The position numbers and the translations under genes are program-made. Positions 8,126 to 17,104 of a DNA stretch of 44,982 nt are shown piece after piece; position 1 is the stretch's first letter; the number at the start of each line of letters is the position of its first letter. The stretch is from assembly GCA_026709325.1 (NCBI GenBank), contig JAPOTF010000173.1, positions 2,152 to 47,133 of the forward strand, written 5' to 3'. The DNA is from Roseovarius sp. GTDB taxonomy: Bacteria > Pseudomonadota > Alphaproteobacteria > Rhodobacterales > Rhodobacteraceae. Under the pieces are notes generated by a model. It did no database searches. It saw only the letters and a program-made list of their open reading frames with translations, and had not been told where the DNA came from.

Positions 8126-8304
8126 CGAGTCACAGAACAATAGCCGGGTATCGACCGTGACAAAGTCGCCGTCGCGCGATTTCAAGGATGGCGCCGGCAC
8201 TGGACGTTCTGCAAAAGGCTTGATGCGATTGACGGCATTCCAAAGTTGCAGGTTAACCGCAATGTTGCATACTCACGAAAATTTCAATGCGCCATTCATT
8301 CGAT

Positions 8305-8772
8305 TTATATGTATGATATGTCCAGCACTTCATAGCTTTTCTCGCCACCCGGCGTTGTGACGACAACATCGTCTCCGACGTCCTTTCCAATAAGCGCCCT
8401 GGCAATTGGCGACTTGATGTTCAGAAGGCCCTTTTCGAGATTGGCCTCATATTCTCCGACTATCTGATATGTCATTTCCCTGTCGTCATCATCGACCAGT
8501 TTCACGGTCGCTCCGAATTTTATTGTTCCGGAGAGCTTTTTGGGATCTATTACCTCGGCAAGGCCTATTGCGCTTTCCAGTTGCTTTATTCTGCCCTCGA
8601 TAAACGACTGCTTTTCCTTGGCCGAATGATATTCGGCATTCTCCGACAGATCACCATGCTCGCGGGCTTCGGCGATGGCTTTGATAATTGCGGGCCGTTC
8701 CTGTGATTTCAGTTTTTTAAGCTCCGCTTCAATGGCGGCGTGACCGGCACGGGTCATAGGCAATTTATCCAT
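8305..8772 (-). CDS. greA: Transcription elongation factor GreA
   Basis: This 155-residue protein rescues backtracked RNA polymerase by stimulating transcript cleavage. The N-terminal coiled coil (residues about 1-75) carries the conserved tip AREHGDLSENAEYHSAKEKQ with the acidic residues needed for cleavage. The C-terminal FKBP-like domain ends PGGEKSYEVLDISYI. I chose the ATG at 8772 (MDKLPMTRAG), the standard GreA start, with GAGG nine bases before it; the open frame extends 29 codons further upstream without family similarity. Its 5' side faces the divergent ETF-QO gene across 260 bases. Confidence 0.95.
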   Translation of the reverse strand: MDKLPMTRAGHAAIEAELKKLKSQERPAIIKAIAEAREHGDLSENAEYHSAKEKQSFIEGRIKQLESAIGLAEVIDPKKLSGTIKFGATVKLVDDDDREMTYQIVGEYEANLEKGLLNIKSPIARALIGKDVGDDVVVTTPGGEKSYEVLDISYI

Positions 8773-9032
8773 TTCGATTTCCCTCGCATCGCGCGGGAGC
8801 CGCGATACCGGTCGGTCCCTTCTTGTAATGGCTGGAATGGCCCCGATAGACCTTAACATTAGCGCAAATGCAATAGGTGAAGGTCAAATATTCGCATTAC
8901 AAGGCATTTTTTTGGCAAAACACCCCGCCCGCACCTGTTTTGAAGCCATGTTTCAATTGACGATTATGGATTCATGACGTTAAGCATGTTCAATTAGAAT
9001 TTGCAACAAAGGCGAAAGAATTAGGAGCGAAA

Positions 9033-10667
9033 ATGTCCCAGATCGAACGCGAAGCGATGGAATACGATGTCGTTATCGTCGGAGCCGGACCAGCCGGCCT
9101 TTCAGCCGCGATCCGCCTGAAGCAACTCGACCCGGGCTGTGATGTGGTTGTACTTGAAAAGGGATCCGAGGTTGGCGCCCATATCCTGTCTGGAGCCGTA
9201 TTGGACCCATGCGGCCTTGACACGCTGATACCCGACTGGAAGGAAAAGGGGGCACCTCTCAATACGCCAGTGAAAAAAGACAATTTCTACATGCTGGGCC
9301 AAGGGGGCATGATCAGAATACCCAACTTTCCGATGCCGCCACTCATGAGCAATCACGGCAACTACATTGTCTCAATGGGAAATGTCTGCCGCTGGATGGC
9401 CGAGCAGGCCGAAGAACTTGGAGTGGAGATATTCCCGGGCATGGCATGCTCTGAAATCGTTTATGGCGGCAACGGCGAGGTAAAGGGAATCGTCGCCGGG
9501 GAATTTGGCAGAAACGGCGACGGCACGCAGGGGCCCAACTACGAGCCCGGCATGGAATTGCACGGGAAATACGTGTTTCTCGCCGAAGGCGTGCGAGGCA
9601 GCCTTTCAAAGCAGGTCATTGCCAGATACGACCTCTCCGCCGGAAGGGAGCCGCAGAAATTTGGTCTTGGTATGAAGGAAATATGGGAGATAGACCCCTC
9701 GAGGCACCGGGAAGGCACAGTCACGCACACCATGGGCTGGCCTTTGGGATCGAATGCCGGCGGGGGATCATTTATATATCATCTTGAGAAAAATCAGGTT
9801 TTTATCGGTTTTGTCGTTCACCTGAACTACAGGAATCCGCATCTGTTTCCGTATATGGAATTTCAGCGTTTCAAGCATCATCCCATGGTTGCGGAATTGC
9901 TCATGGGCGGAAGGCGCGTTGCCTATGGCGCCCGCGCGATTTCCGAGGGAGGGTATCAGTCGATGCCCAAAATGGTCGCGCCCGGCGTGGCTCTGCTGGG
10001 CTGTTCGGTGGGCATGGTAAACGTGCCAAGGATCAAGGGCAATCACAATGCCATGCTTTCGGGAAAAGCGGCCGCAGAGGCGGCGCATGAGGCCATAAAG
10101 TCCGGCCGGGAGGGCGACGAACTTGGCGCATACGAACTTGAGGTCCGCGAGGGAAGCATAGGAAGGGATCTCGGAAAGGTTCGCAATGTCAAGCCGATGT
10201 GGTCCAAACTGGGACTGTCCGCCTCTCTGGCGCTTGGCGGACTTGACATGTGGACCAACACTCTCGGATTTTCCCTATTTGGAACAATGAAGCATGGCAA
10301 AACCGACGCCGAGGCAACTGAAGAGGCCGCCGCGCACAAGCCTTTAGAGTATCCGAAACCAGATGGAATCATCAGTTTCGACAGGCTTACAAATGTCAGC
10401 TACTCAATGACCAATCATGAGGAAAGCCAGCCAGGGCATTTGACATTAAAAGACAAGTCAATTCCGATTGGCGTCAATCTTCCGAAATATTCGGAACCCG
10501 CCCAGCGATATTGCCCCGCGGGCGTTTACGAAGTGGTTGATGACGAATTCATCATCAACTTTCAGAATTGCGTTCACTGCAAGACATGCGACATAAAGGA
10601 TCCAAGCCAGAACATAACATGGGTCACCCCGCAGGGCGGGGACGGGCCGAATTACCCAAATATGTAG
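9033..10667 (+). CDS. Electron transfer flavoprotein-ubiquinone oxidoreductase
   Basis: This 544-residue enzyme takes electrons from ETF (fatty acid and amino acid oxidation) and passes them to ubiquinone at the inner membrane. The FAD site VVIVGAGPAGLSAAIRLKQL starts at residue 14. The C-terminal 4Fe-4S ferredoxin domain has four cysteines at 494, 513, 516 and 519 (CPAGVY and NCVHCKTCDI). The length is normal for the family. The ATG at 9033 is preceded by AGGAG. The gene stands alone; the next gene, 400 bases on, encodes a TPR protein, an arrangement seen in other alphaproteobacteria. Confidence 0.96.
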   Translation: MSQIEREAMEYDVVIVGAGPAGLSAAIRLKQLDPGCDVVVLEKGSEVGAHILSGAVLDPCGLDTLIPDWKEKGAPLNTPVKKDNFYMLGQGGMIRIPNFPMPPLMSNHGNYIVSMGNVCRWMAEQAEELGVEIFPGMACSEIVYGGNGEVKGIVAGEFGRNGDGTQGPNYEPGMELHGKYVFLAEGVRGSLSKQVIARYDLSAGREPQKFGLGMKEIWEIDPSRHREGTVTHTMGWPLGSNAGGGSFIYHLEKNQVFIGFVVHLNYRNPHLFPYMEFQRFKHHPMVAELLMGGRRVAYGARAISEGGYQSMPKMVAPGVALLGCSVGMVNVPRIKGNHNAMLSGKAAAEAAHEAIKSGREGDELGAYELEVREGSIGRDLGKVRNVKPMWSKLGLSASLALGGLDMWTNTLGFSLFGTMKHGKTDAEATEEAAAHKPLEYPKPDGIISFDRLTNVSYSMTNHEESQPGHLTLKDKSIPIGVNLPKYSEPAQRYCPAGVYEVVDDEFIINFQNCVHCKTCDIKDPSQNITWVTPQGGDGPNYPNM

Positions 10668-11067
10668 AATTGCAAACAGTCATCGGACCGCGTATTGTTT
10701 TAACGCAATGTGCATGGAATAAATTCAGATGTCTCGGCCTTTTAAACATGTCGGTTAAAATCCAATGCACGGCCATCACGACCGTTCAATCGCGCTTGTA
10801 CCGGCTCGCGGATAGGTTTCGGGAAAGATGGATGCAGATAAAGAGATTTGAGACGGAACCGCGACGGGACATGTGCAGGTCATGGCGACATGGCGAATTT
10901 CAATAAACCGCGGATCGGCCAGGCCTGGAGTTGCATTCCCTCTGGATATTGACATCAGCGCACATTCTCGATTGTTTTTTCCGGCAACGTCAGAATCACG
11001 CATTGCCTTTGGCCATTGCGAACATTAAATCATTAACCAGCAAAACTGAATAACGGGTCCATAAGAC
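10668..11067. other. 400-base intergenic stretch, no gene recognised
   Basis: Between ETF-QO and the TPR gene no frame has family similarity, and no convincing hairpin with a T-run follows the ETF-QO stop. The promoter of the TPR-ispE unit probably lies in its AT-rich last 100 bases, but no clear -35/-10 pair was seen. Confidence 0.5.
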
Positions 11068-12801
11068 GTGGAAAATACTGCACGGTCACTAGCGCTGATG
11101 TTCGCCATTCTTGCAGGTGCCTCGGCATCTGCAAGCGACAAAATTATCGGACCGTATATCTCCGCCCGACAGGCGATGTTTGAAAGTGACTACGAGGTGG
11201 CTGCAAAACATTTCGCGGCCACGCTTTCCAATGACCCGTCCAACCCAAGAGTTCTTGAACTGTCTGCACTTGCGAATGCCCTTCTAGGCGATCTCGACAG
11301 CGCGATACCGCCCGCCAAAACGCTCTATTACAATGGAAATTCAAATCTTCTCACAAATCTTGTGATACTTGCGGATTATGTAAGGCGAGATGCGCATGAA
11401 GAGGCGATTGAAATGTTAAGTGACGAAAGAATCACTGCAAAGTTCATTTCATTGCTGAGTGCCGCATGGGTTCACGCCGGTGCGGGAAACATGAGGGAAT
11501 CCATAAATGTCTTTGATTCAATCCCTCAAAAGGTCATTGATGTAAATGACAAAGGAAAATTAAACTACTTCATAGACTATCACAAGGCGCTTGCTCTTGC
11601 ATCGGCAGGCGATTTTGAAACCGCCGGTGGCATTTGCGATTCAATTCTGTCTTTTCACGAATACGTCACCAGCCGCAGCCTGAACTCGTGCGCCAGAATT
11701 CTAAGCCAGATTGATCGCCATGAAGACGCAATGAACGCCCTGGAAAAGTTTAATGTCGGAAACGGCAACATCGAGGCCATTCAGATTCGATCCAGGCTGG
11801 AAGAAGGTGCCGCAATACCATTTACCATGACCGATGGAGCGGCAGACGGTGTTGCAGAGGTGCTTTACACGCTTGCCGGAGAATATGCAGATGACACCGG
11901 CACGGAACTTTCCCTGATGTATGCGAATTTAGCGAAATATCTAAATCCCGATCTTGCCGAAGCGGCAATTCTGTCTGCCAAATTATACAACAGTCTTGGT
12001 CAACATGAACTGGCCATAAAATCCTACAAGCGCGTAACGCCGGACCACCCCCTGTCCGTGATAGCGGAACTGGGCCGGGCAGACACGCTTCACATTTCCA
12101 AAAAATCCGACGCCGCAATCGAGGTGATAGAAAATCTTGCCAAGTCGCATCCCGAATCTTACGAGGTACATGTTTCTCTAGGTGAAATACACAGACAGCT
12201 AGGCAACTTCGAGGATGCGGTCATTGCCTATGACAACGCACTCGCCGTCCATGACGCGAACGACCCCGACAAGTGGTATACACATTATGTCCGCGGCATA
12301 TGCTTCGAGCGCATGGATCAATGGCCCAATGCTGAATTTGAGTTCCGAAAGGCGCTGGCATTAAACCCCGATCACCCCAACGTGTTAAACTATCTGGGAT
12401 ACTCGCTCGTGGAGAAGCGAACCAATCTTAACGAAGCGCTCGACATGATTGAACGCGCCGTGGCGGTCAGACCCAACAGCGGCTATATCGTGGACAGTCT
12501 GGGATGGGTTCTCTACCGTCTTGGTCGCTATCACGAGGCCATTTTGCACATGGAACGGGCTGCTGAACTAACGCCGACAGATGTGGTTGTTAACGATCAC
12601 CTTGGTGATGTTCTCTGGGCAGTTGGAAGACGTAACGAGGCCAGATTCCACTGGAAGAGGGCATTGTCGTTTATGGATCCCGACAATCCCCAGCCCGATG
12701 TGGACTTTGATCGCATACGGTTGAAGCAGAAACTGGGGCTTGATGCCGTTCTTGCCAAGGAAGGCGCCCCTCCGCTCAAAGCAGCACATGAAAGTGATTG
12801 A
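11068..12801 (+). CDS. Exported TPR-repeat protein
   Basis: This 577-residue protein begins with a hydrophobic signal peptide (ALMFAILAGASASASD, residues 9-24) and then consists of tetratricopeptide repeats. At least six are recognisable in the C-terminal half, with typical A/G/Y/A spacing, for example the repeats containing GNFEDAVIAYDNAL, PNAEFEFRKALALNPDHP and GRYHEAILHMERAAELTP. The start is GTG at 11068; an ATG at residue 11 is possible but would shorten the signal peptide. Its stop overlaps the ispE start by 14 bases, so the two are co-translated. TPR proteins at this position are common in alphaproteobacteria. The role is probably as a periplasmic or outer-membrane-associated scaffold, but no partner can be named. 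Confidence 0.85.
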   Translation: MENTARSLALMFAILAGASASASDKIIGPYISARQAMFESDYEVAAKHFAATLSNDPSNPRVLELSALANALLGDLDSAIPPAKTLYYNGNSNLLTNLVILADYVRRDAHEEAIEMLSDERITAKFISLLSAAWVHAGAGNMRESINVFDSIPQKVIDVNDKGKLNYFIDYHKALALASAGDFETAGGICDSILSFHEYVTSRSLNSCARILSQIDRHEDAMNALEKFNVGNGNIEAIQIRSRLEEGAAIPFTMTDGAADGVAEVLYTLAGEYADDTGTELSLMYANLAKYLNPDLAEAAILSAKLYNSLGQHELAIKSYKRVTPDHPLSVIAELGRADTLHISKKSDAAIEVIENLAKSHPESYEVHVSLGEIHRQLGNFEDAVIAYDNALAVHDANDPDKWYTHYVRGICFERMDQWPNAEFEFRKALALNPDHPNVLNYLGYSLVEKRTNLNEALDMIERAVAVRPNSGYIVDSLGWVLYRLGRYHEAILHMERAAELTPTDVVVNDHLGDVLWAVGRRNEARFHWKRALSFMDPDNPQPDVDFDRIRLKQKLGLDAVLAKEGAPPLKAAHESD

Positions 12802-13633
12802 AACGCTCGCCCCGGCAAAGGTAAATCTTGCTCTTCATGTGACCGGGCGGAAAACTGACGGGTTTCATGTAATTGATTCCATTGCAATGTTTGCCGATTC
12901 GGGTGATAGATTGACAATCAGTCGCTCCAGTGCGCCGCGTCTGCGGATTAAAGGCCCCATGGCGCGCGATTTACCATCAGACGACAGGAATATCGTCATG
13001 AAGGCAATGCAGATGATGGATTTTGCAGCCGACATAATTCTTGAAAAAAACCTGCCGATGGCAGCCGGTCTCGGTGGAGGATCCAGCGATGCCGCCGCCG
13101 CGCTTATCGCCATGTCCGAACTCGCCGGCAGACAAATCCCGTCCAATGCCGCCAGCCTTGGCGCGGACATTCCAGTTTGCCTGCTTCAAAAAACCGCCCG
13201 CATGCGAGGCATTGGCGATCGGATCGAGGAAATCCCGGACATGCCGACTCTGCACGCGGTCCTGGCAAACCCCGGGTTGGAGGTTGCGACAGGTGACGTA
13301 TATCGCAATCTTAAATCCCCTGAAAACAAATCCATACCGGATAATGTTCCAGATAAATTCGACACCTTGGGTTTGGCGGCCTGGCTTGGGGAACTCAGAA
13401 ACGATCTTGAAACGCCCGCCATCGCTCTGGAACCCGCAATCCAATTGGTTCTGGATGCGCTTTCATCGTCATGCGGATGCCTTCTGTCAAGGATGTCCGG
13501 GTCCGGGGCCACTTGCTTTGGTCTCTACGAAACCCCGATTTTATCTACATCCGCCGCCAGACGGCTAAAGGCCGACCACCCCGACTGGTGGGTAAAAGCG
13601 GTCAAGCTAAATCCCTCAAGCCAATTCAGCTGA
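12788..13633 (+). CDS. ispE: 4-diphosphocytidyl-2-C-methyl-D-erythritol kinase
   Basis: This 281-residue GHMP kinase phosphorylates CDP-ME in the non-mevalonate isoprenoid pathway. The N-terminal motif APAKVNLALHVTGRKTDGFH contains the conserved Lys11 and His27; the ATP loop is PMAAGLGGGSSDAAAAL; the catalytic Asp is in SLGADIPVCL; and motif 3 is MSGSGATCFGLY. I chose the ATG at 12788, inside the end of the TPR gene, because the family starts just before APAKVNL; the frame continues 16 codons upstream without similarity. Its stop overlaps the stop of the convergent polyprenyl synthase by eight bases. Both genes feed the same isoprenoid route. Confidence 0.94.
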   Translation: MKVIETLAPAKVNLALHVTGRKTDGFHVIDSIAMFADSGDRLTISRSSAPRLRIKGPMARDLPSDDRNIVMKAMQMMDFAADIILEKNLPMAAGLGGGSSDAAAALIAMSELAGRQIPSNAASLGADIPVCLLQKTARMRGIGDRIEEIPDMPTLHAVLANPGLEVATGDVYRNLKSPENKSIPDNVPDKFDTLGLAAWLGELRNDLETPAIALEPAIQLVLDALSSSCGCLLSRMSGSGATCFGLYETPILSTSAARRLKADHPDWWVKAVKLNPSSQFS

Positions 13634-14636
13634 CCCGCATCACCGCAAAATCCGCAAGGCCGCCGAGCACATCGCGTATGCGATGTTTCGGCAAACCGCG
13701 CAAGGAGTCCTTTGCCCTTTCAGCCCAGCGAAGCGCGTCGTCGCGCGTCTCCACAAGGGCATTGCGCTTTTCCAGAATCGCCAAAGCATGCTCAAGATCC
13801 CCCTCCCGCTGTTCTCCCTTGCATATGCACCGCTGCCAGAAGGAATGTTCGGTCCGATTGGATGCAGCTATGGACTTGATGAGCGGCAGTGTCAGTTTTC
13901 TCTCGCGAAAGTCGTTGCCGACCTTCTTTCCGGTATCTCCGATGTCACCCTTGTAATCAAGCAAATCGTCGGCAATCTGAAAGGCAATGCCAAGAGCGTC
14001 GCCGTATTCGCGAAGAGCGGCGATATCATCCTCCGAGGCTTCCGCCACCACGCCCCCAACCTCGGCGGCGGCGGAAAACAGCGTCGCCGTCTTGCCGCGC
14101 ACAATCTGCAGATAGTGCTCCTCGCCTGTCGACAAATCGCGGGCCGATGTCAATTGCAGCACTTCTCCTTCAGCTATCGTTCCCGACGCGTCGGCAAGGA
14201 TGTCAAGCACCCGCAGGGATCCCGTCTCAACCATGAGCTTAAAAGATCTTGAAAACAGGTAGTCTCCCACAAGAACGCTAGACTTGTTGTCCCAAAGAAG
14301 ATTGGCCGTGGCGCGTCCCCGACGCATTTCACTCTCATCGACGACATCGTCATGAAGCAGTGTCGCCGTGTGCAAAAATTCCACTGTCGCCGCCAGATAA
14401 ACATCATAATCACCTTCGTAATCATACAATCCCGCAGCCGCCAGCGTTAGTATGGGACGCAGGCGCTTGCCGCCAGATTCAACGAGATGCGCAGTCACTT
14501 CCGGAATGCGCGGCGCATGTCGAGACGCCATTCTTTCTCGAATAAGTTCATTTACAGCCTTCATTTTTGCATTGAAGGGAGAGACGAGTTCCCTGAAATC
14601 AATTGCAATGTTTTTATCACTATTCATTTCAGTCAT
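13626..14636 (-). CDS. Long-chain polyprenyl diphosphate synthase (octaprenyl/decaprenyl type)
   Basis: This 336-residue trans-prenyltransferase makes the side chain of ubiquinone from IPP units. The first aspartate-rich motif is LLHDDVVDE (D96, D97, D100) and the second IADDLLDYKGD (D223, D224, D227). The substrate motif GGKRLRP is at 55-61 and GKT follows at 181. Small residues before the first DD motif (FLHTAT) suit a long product; the exact chain length cannot be read. The start may be at 14636 or three codons later. The gene converges on ispE with an eight-base overlap and is divergent from the DUF2007 gene, 46 bases away. Confidence 0.92.
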   Translation of the reverse strand: MTEMNSDKNIAIDFRELVSPFNAKMKAVNELIRERMASRHAPRIPEVTAHLVESGGKRLRPILTLAAAGLYDYEGDYDVYLAATVEFLHTATLLHDDVVDESEMRRGRATANLLWDNKSSVLVGDYLFSRSFKLMVETGSLRVLDILADASGTIAEGEVLQLTSARDLSTGEEHYLQIVRGKTATLFSAAAEVGGVVAEASEDDIAALREYGDALGIAFQIADDLLDYKGDIGDTGKKVGNDFRERKLTLPLIKSIAASNRTEHSFWQRCICKGEQREGDLEHALAILEKRNALVETRDDALRWAERAKDSLRGLPKHRIRDVLGGLADFAVMRVS

Positions 14637-14682
14637 TTTTGCGATCTCGACTTTTTCCTGAATTACCTATTTAATGATTCAC

Positions 14683-14901
14683 ATGAAACAACTGCTTCGC
14701 ACGACCGATCCGACCATTATCGCCTTCGCAAAAGCGCTTCTGCAGGGCGAGGGTATAGATTGCTTTGAAATGGATGTAAATATGAGCATTCTTGAAGGCG
14801 GGATTGGAATTTTCCCTCGGAGGCTAATGGTAGGCGACATGGACTACACCGCCGCCTGCCGCACTCTTGCAGACAATGGAATCGAACTGGTCGGAGAATA
14901 A
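14683..14901 (+). CDS. DUF2007 domain protein
   Basis: This 72-residue protein is a single DUF2007 domain (putative signal-transducing domain, PF09413). It starts MKQLLRTTDPTIIAFAKALL and continues with GIDCFEMDVNMSILEGGIGIFPRRLMV, the typical pattern of a strand-helix followed by a loop and a second helix. An ATG three codons earlier (14674) is possible. The function is not known. The next gene (methyltransferase) starts 26 bases before this one ends, so the two are translationally linked, as in many alphaproteobacteria. Confidence 0.8.
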   Translation: MKQLLRTTDPTIIAFAKALLQGEGIDCFEMDVNMSILEGGIGIFPRRLMVGDMDYTAACRTLADNGIELVGE

Positions 14902-15661
14902 GCCGCTTGCCGACCAGCCTACCCTTGACGATTTTCTCGGGGGAAGGCTGAAAATGCTTCAGCCGAGAAACGGCTATCGGGCAGGCATTGATCCTGTACT
15001 GCTGGCGGCTTCAATCCCGGCTCATCCCGGACAGTCCGTGCTTGATCTGGGATGCGGTACAGGCGTTGCAGGCCTCTGCCTTGCCCGCCGGGTAGGCAAT
15101 CTGAAAATCAGCGGCATCGAGATTCATCAGGCCGCCGCCGAACTCGCCCGGCGGAACGCCTCCGGAAACGGCCTCGAAATGGATATCTATACAGGCAGGG
15201 TGGAGAACCCCCCGCCGCCATTGCGCAAACTACAGTTTGATCATGTAATGGCCAATCCACCCTATTACGCCGGAAACACCAGAACGCCAGCCGCGGATGC
15301 GGGTCGCGAATTTTCCCTTGCCGAGGAAACGCCGTTGCGGACCTGGGTTGCAACAGCGGCAAGGAGAGTGCGTCCAAAGGGATCGGTTACATTCATTCAG
15401 CGCATTGAACGTTTGCCGGATTTGATCTCCGCGATGTCAGAAAATCTCGGATGTCTGGAACTTATGCCCCTATACCCCAGAAAAGGGCGGCCACCTCGTC
15501 TTTTTCTGCTGCGCGGCCAGAAGGACAGGAGAACCCCGTTTCGGATGCATTCGGGCTGGGTGATTCATGAAGGCGACGCGCATGTCAAAGATGGCGACGG
15601 CTACACGTGGGAAACGGCCGGAATATTGCGCGATGGCCTGCCGCTGAAATTCCCCGATTAG
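14876..15661 (+). CDS. tRNA1(Val) adenine-N6 methyltransferase-like protein (COG4123)
   Basis: This 261-residue SAM-dependent enzyme has motif I VLDLGCGTG (55-63) and the adenine-N6 catalytic motif NPPY (127-130), preceded by the N-terminal LDDFLGGRLKMLQPRNGYRA that is typical of TrmN6/YfiC proteins. Those enzymes methylate N6 of A37 in tRNA1(Val). The ATG at 14876 is inside the DUF2007 gene; a TTG three codons earlier is an alternative. A proline run (NPPPPL, from residue 111) is an unusual insertion. After the stop, 108 bases separate it from the DUF465 gene. Confidence 0.85.
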   Translation: MESNWSENKPLADQPTLDDFLGGRLKMLQPRNGYRAGIDPVLLAASIPAHPGQSVLDLGCGTGVAGLCLARRVGNLKISGIEIHQAAAELARRNASGNGLEMDIYTGRVENPPPPLRKLQFDHVMANPPYYAGNTRTPAADAGREFSLAEETPLRTWVATAARRVRPKGSVTFIQRIERLPDLISAMSENLGCLELMPLYPRKGRPPRLFLLRGQKDRRTPFRMHSGWVIHEGDAHVKDGDGYTWETAGILRDGLPLKFPD

Positions 15662-15769
15662 CGGATTTTTGCAATTTTTCACCGATTGAGCAGATTGCAT
15701 GGTGACAGTTTTGCAAATCTGTGCTGAAATTGACTTAAACCATAATCAGAAGCAAAAGGGAGAGCGCAT

Positions 15770-15940
15770 ATGAGCTTGGGTTCGCACATTGACGTACTGA
15801 AAAACAAGCATGAAACATTGTCAAGGCAAGTGGAGGAGGCGCAAAGGGCGCCAGGCGTCTCCGATTTTGAAATTACCGAACTCAAGAAGCAGAAACTTCG
15901 CATCAAGGAGGAAATCCGCCGATTATCGCCTGACGAGTAG
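15770..15940 (+). CDS. DUF465/YdcH family small protein
   Basis: This is a 56-residue frame starting ATG at 15770, with AGGGAG seven bases before it, and ending TAG at 15940. The translation begins MSLGSHIDVLKNKHETLSRQ, passes through SDFEITELKKQKLRIKEEI and ends RRLSPDE. This is the two-helix DUF465 (YdcH) pattern: a first helix with HxxL, a loop containing the D-x-x-I/L segment, and a second helix rich in K and E. Members are small cytoplasmic coiled-coil proteins of unknown function, common in alphaproteobacteria. The good ribosome site and clean domain make this a real gene despite its size. Confidence 0.88.
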   Translation: MSLGSHIDVLKNKHETLSRQVEEAQRAPGVSDFEITELKKQKLRIKEEIRRLSPDE

Positions 15941-16254
15941 CTTTTCAAAACCATTGCATTGATGGCTACAGAGACTTCAATTTGATACGGGCGTCTTCGG
16001 TGTTTTGAACAGCCAGCTGACGGTCTCTTCCGCGGCACTCCGGCCCGCAAGTCAGGCCTGAAACTCGGGAAATCCCATGTCCGAGCCGGCAGGTGCGCAC
16101 TGATCGAGGCGGGGCGCTACCGGAAAATACGCTTTCCGAAAAGGCGTACCCGGGAGCGTCATCCGCCACATCGCGCGGCGGGACGGATAGCTGGAAACAG
16201 GGACATTGAAGCCGGTTTGCCGAAGCTCTCGCCAAGGCGCGGATCATTCATGCT
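15941..16254. other. Intergenic stretch with no recognised gene
   Basis: Between the DUF465 gene and the transposase remnant a plus-strand frame stays open for over 90 codons and is rich in R and G, but it has no recognisable domain. It may be decayed flanking material of the insertion. Confidence 0.4.
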
Positions 16255-16714
16255 AAAGCCCCGAACCGCAATGCGTCATTAAACATTCCCGGCATGCCGC
16301 CGAGGTCAAACGCATCGGCAACCCCAATGATTGCCATGCGCCCGGAGCGTTCTCACCTAGATCGCCGATCTAACCGACGTGGCGCTCAAACGAGTTTTCG
16401 TGGACACGGGCTGGCACGGCCACAAGCAAACCGGCGCCACTTTGGCTCGAAAATCCGTCAGACCACGCGACCACCCTGGCGCGTCTTCACAGCAGGTCGG
16501 AAAGCGCTTAAAGCCAGCCCGAAAGCGGAACTGAAACAAAGACCGGCAATCGAGCCCGTTATTGGGCATCTCAAAGTCAGATCGCACAATGGGGCGAAGC
16601 AATCTCAAGAGCGGATCCGGAAACCGCTTCAACGTGAAGATGGCCAAAAATTCCCGCCAGCTTTTGTTTTTCGCAAACCATGCATTCTTCCATGAAGAAA
16701 CTGATATTAAATGA
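16255..16714 (+). pseudogene. Decayed IS5-type transposase
   Basis: Pieces of an IS5-family DDE transposase appear in order but in different frames. RIGNPNDCH near 16310 recalls LPGNPYDGHTL; KRVFVDTGWHGHK near 16390-16430 recalls RVFVDKGYRGH; WRVFTAGRK near 16480 recalls the VF(I/T)SGQKR segment. KAELKQRPAIEPVIGHLK near 16520-16575 is the C-terminal catalytic-Glu block, and GRSNLKSGSGNRFN in another frame near 16600 recalls GRNYLKG. At least two frameshifts are needed to join these. The element is dead. No flanking inverted repeats could be assigned with confidence. Confidence 0.75.
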
Positions 16715-17104
16715 TTTTTTTGCCGCACAGGTCTAAAAATTCCCGCAAAAACAAGACAAAAAGTCAACGAAAAACTTTTTCAAAAAACCTTGTAACTCAT
16801 TGAATAATCCAATGAAAGAAATTAGCGTGAATTACTGGAAGATTGCGGCCATCGGCTTCAACCTCCGGTGCGTTCTCGCATGGACGAGGGACTTTTGCGC
16901 GAAATCTTCACCTTTTACCTCGATCTAATCCCTTGCTTTCGACACCAAACGACCTCACAGTCAGGCGAAAAAACGGAAAACCAAACGGAGAGCATGCAAG
17001 TCGCCGTTTCCTAACGGACGACCAGTTACATTCAAAGCAAGACAAGATGTTTCCATGACTTGGCACTAAAAACAAACTTCCTTATTGCCAAAAGTCATGA
17101 TTTT
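16715..17104. other. 390-base non-coding stretch between two remnants
   Basis: No gene recognised. It includes an inverted repeat AAAAAGT/ACTTTTT (16758-16764 and 16774-16780) that may be a transposon end or chance in an A/T-rich patch. Short open frames here have no family similarity. Confidence 0.4.

Noticed and set aside
8957-8985. TTGACG with a possible -10 before ETF-QO
   Set aside because: The -10 at correct spacing (TTAAGC) is poor, so the promoter cannot be placed.
16758-16780. AAAAAGT/ACTTTTT inverted repeat as a terminator
   Set aside because: The stem is nearly all A-T, no gene ends nearby, and it lies in a decayed region.
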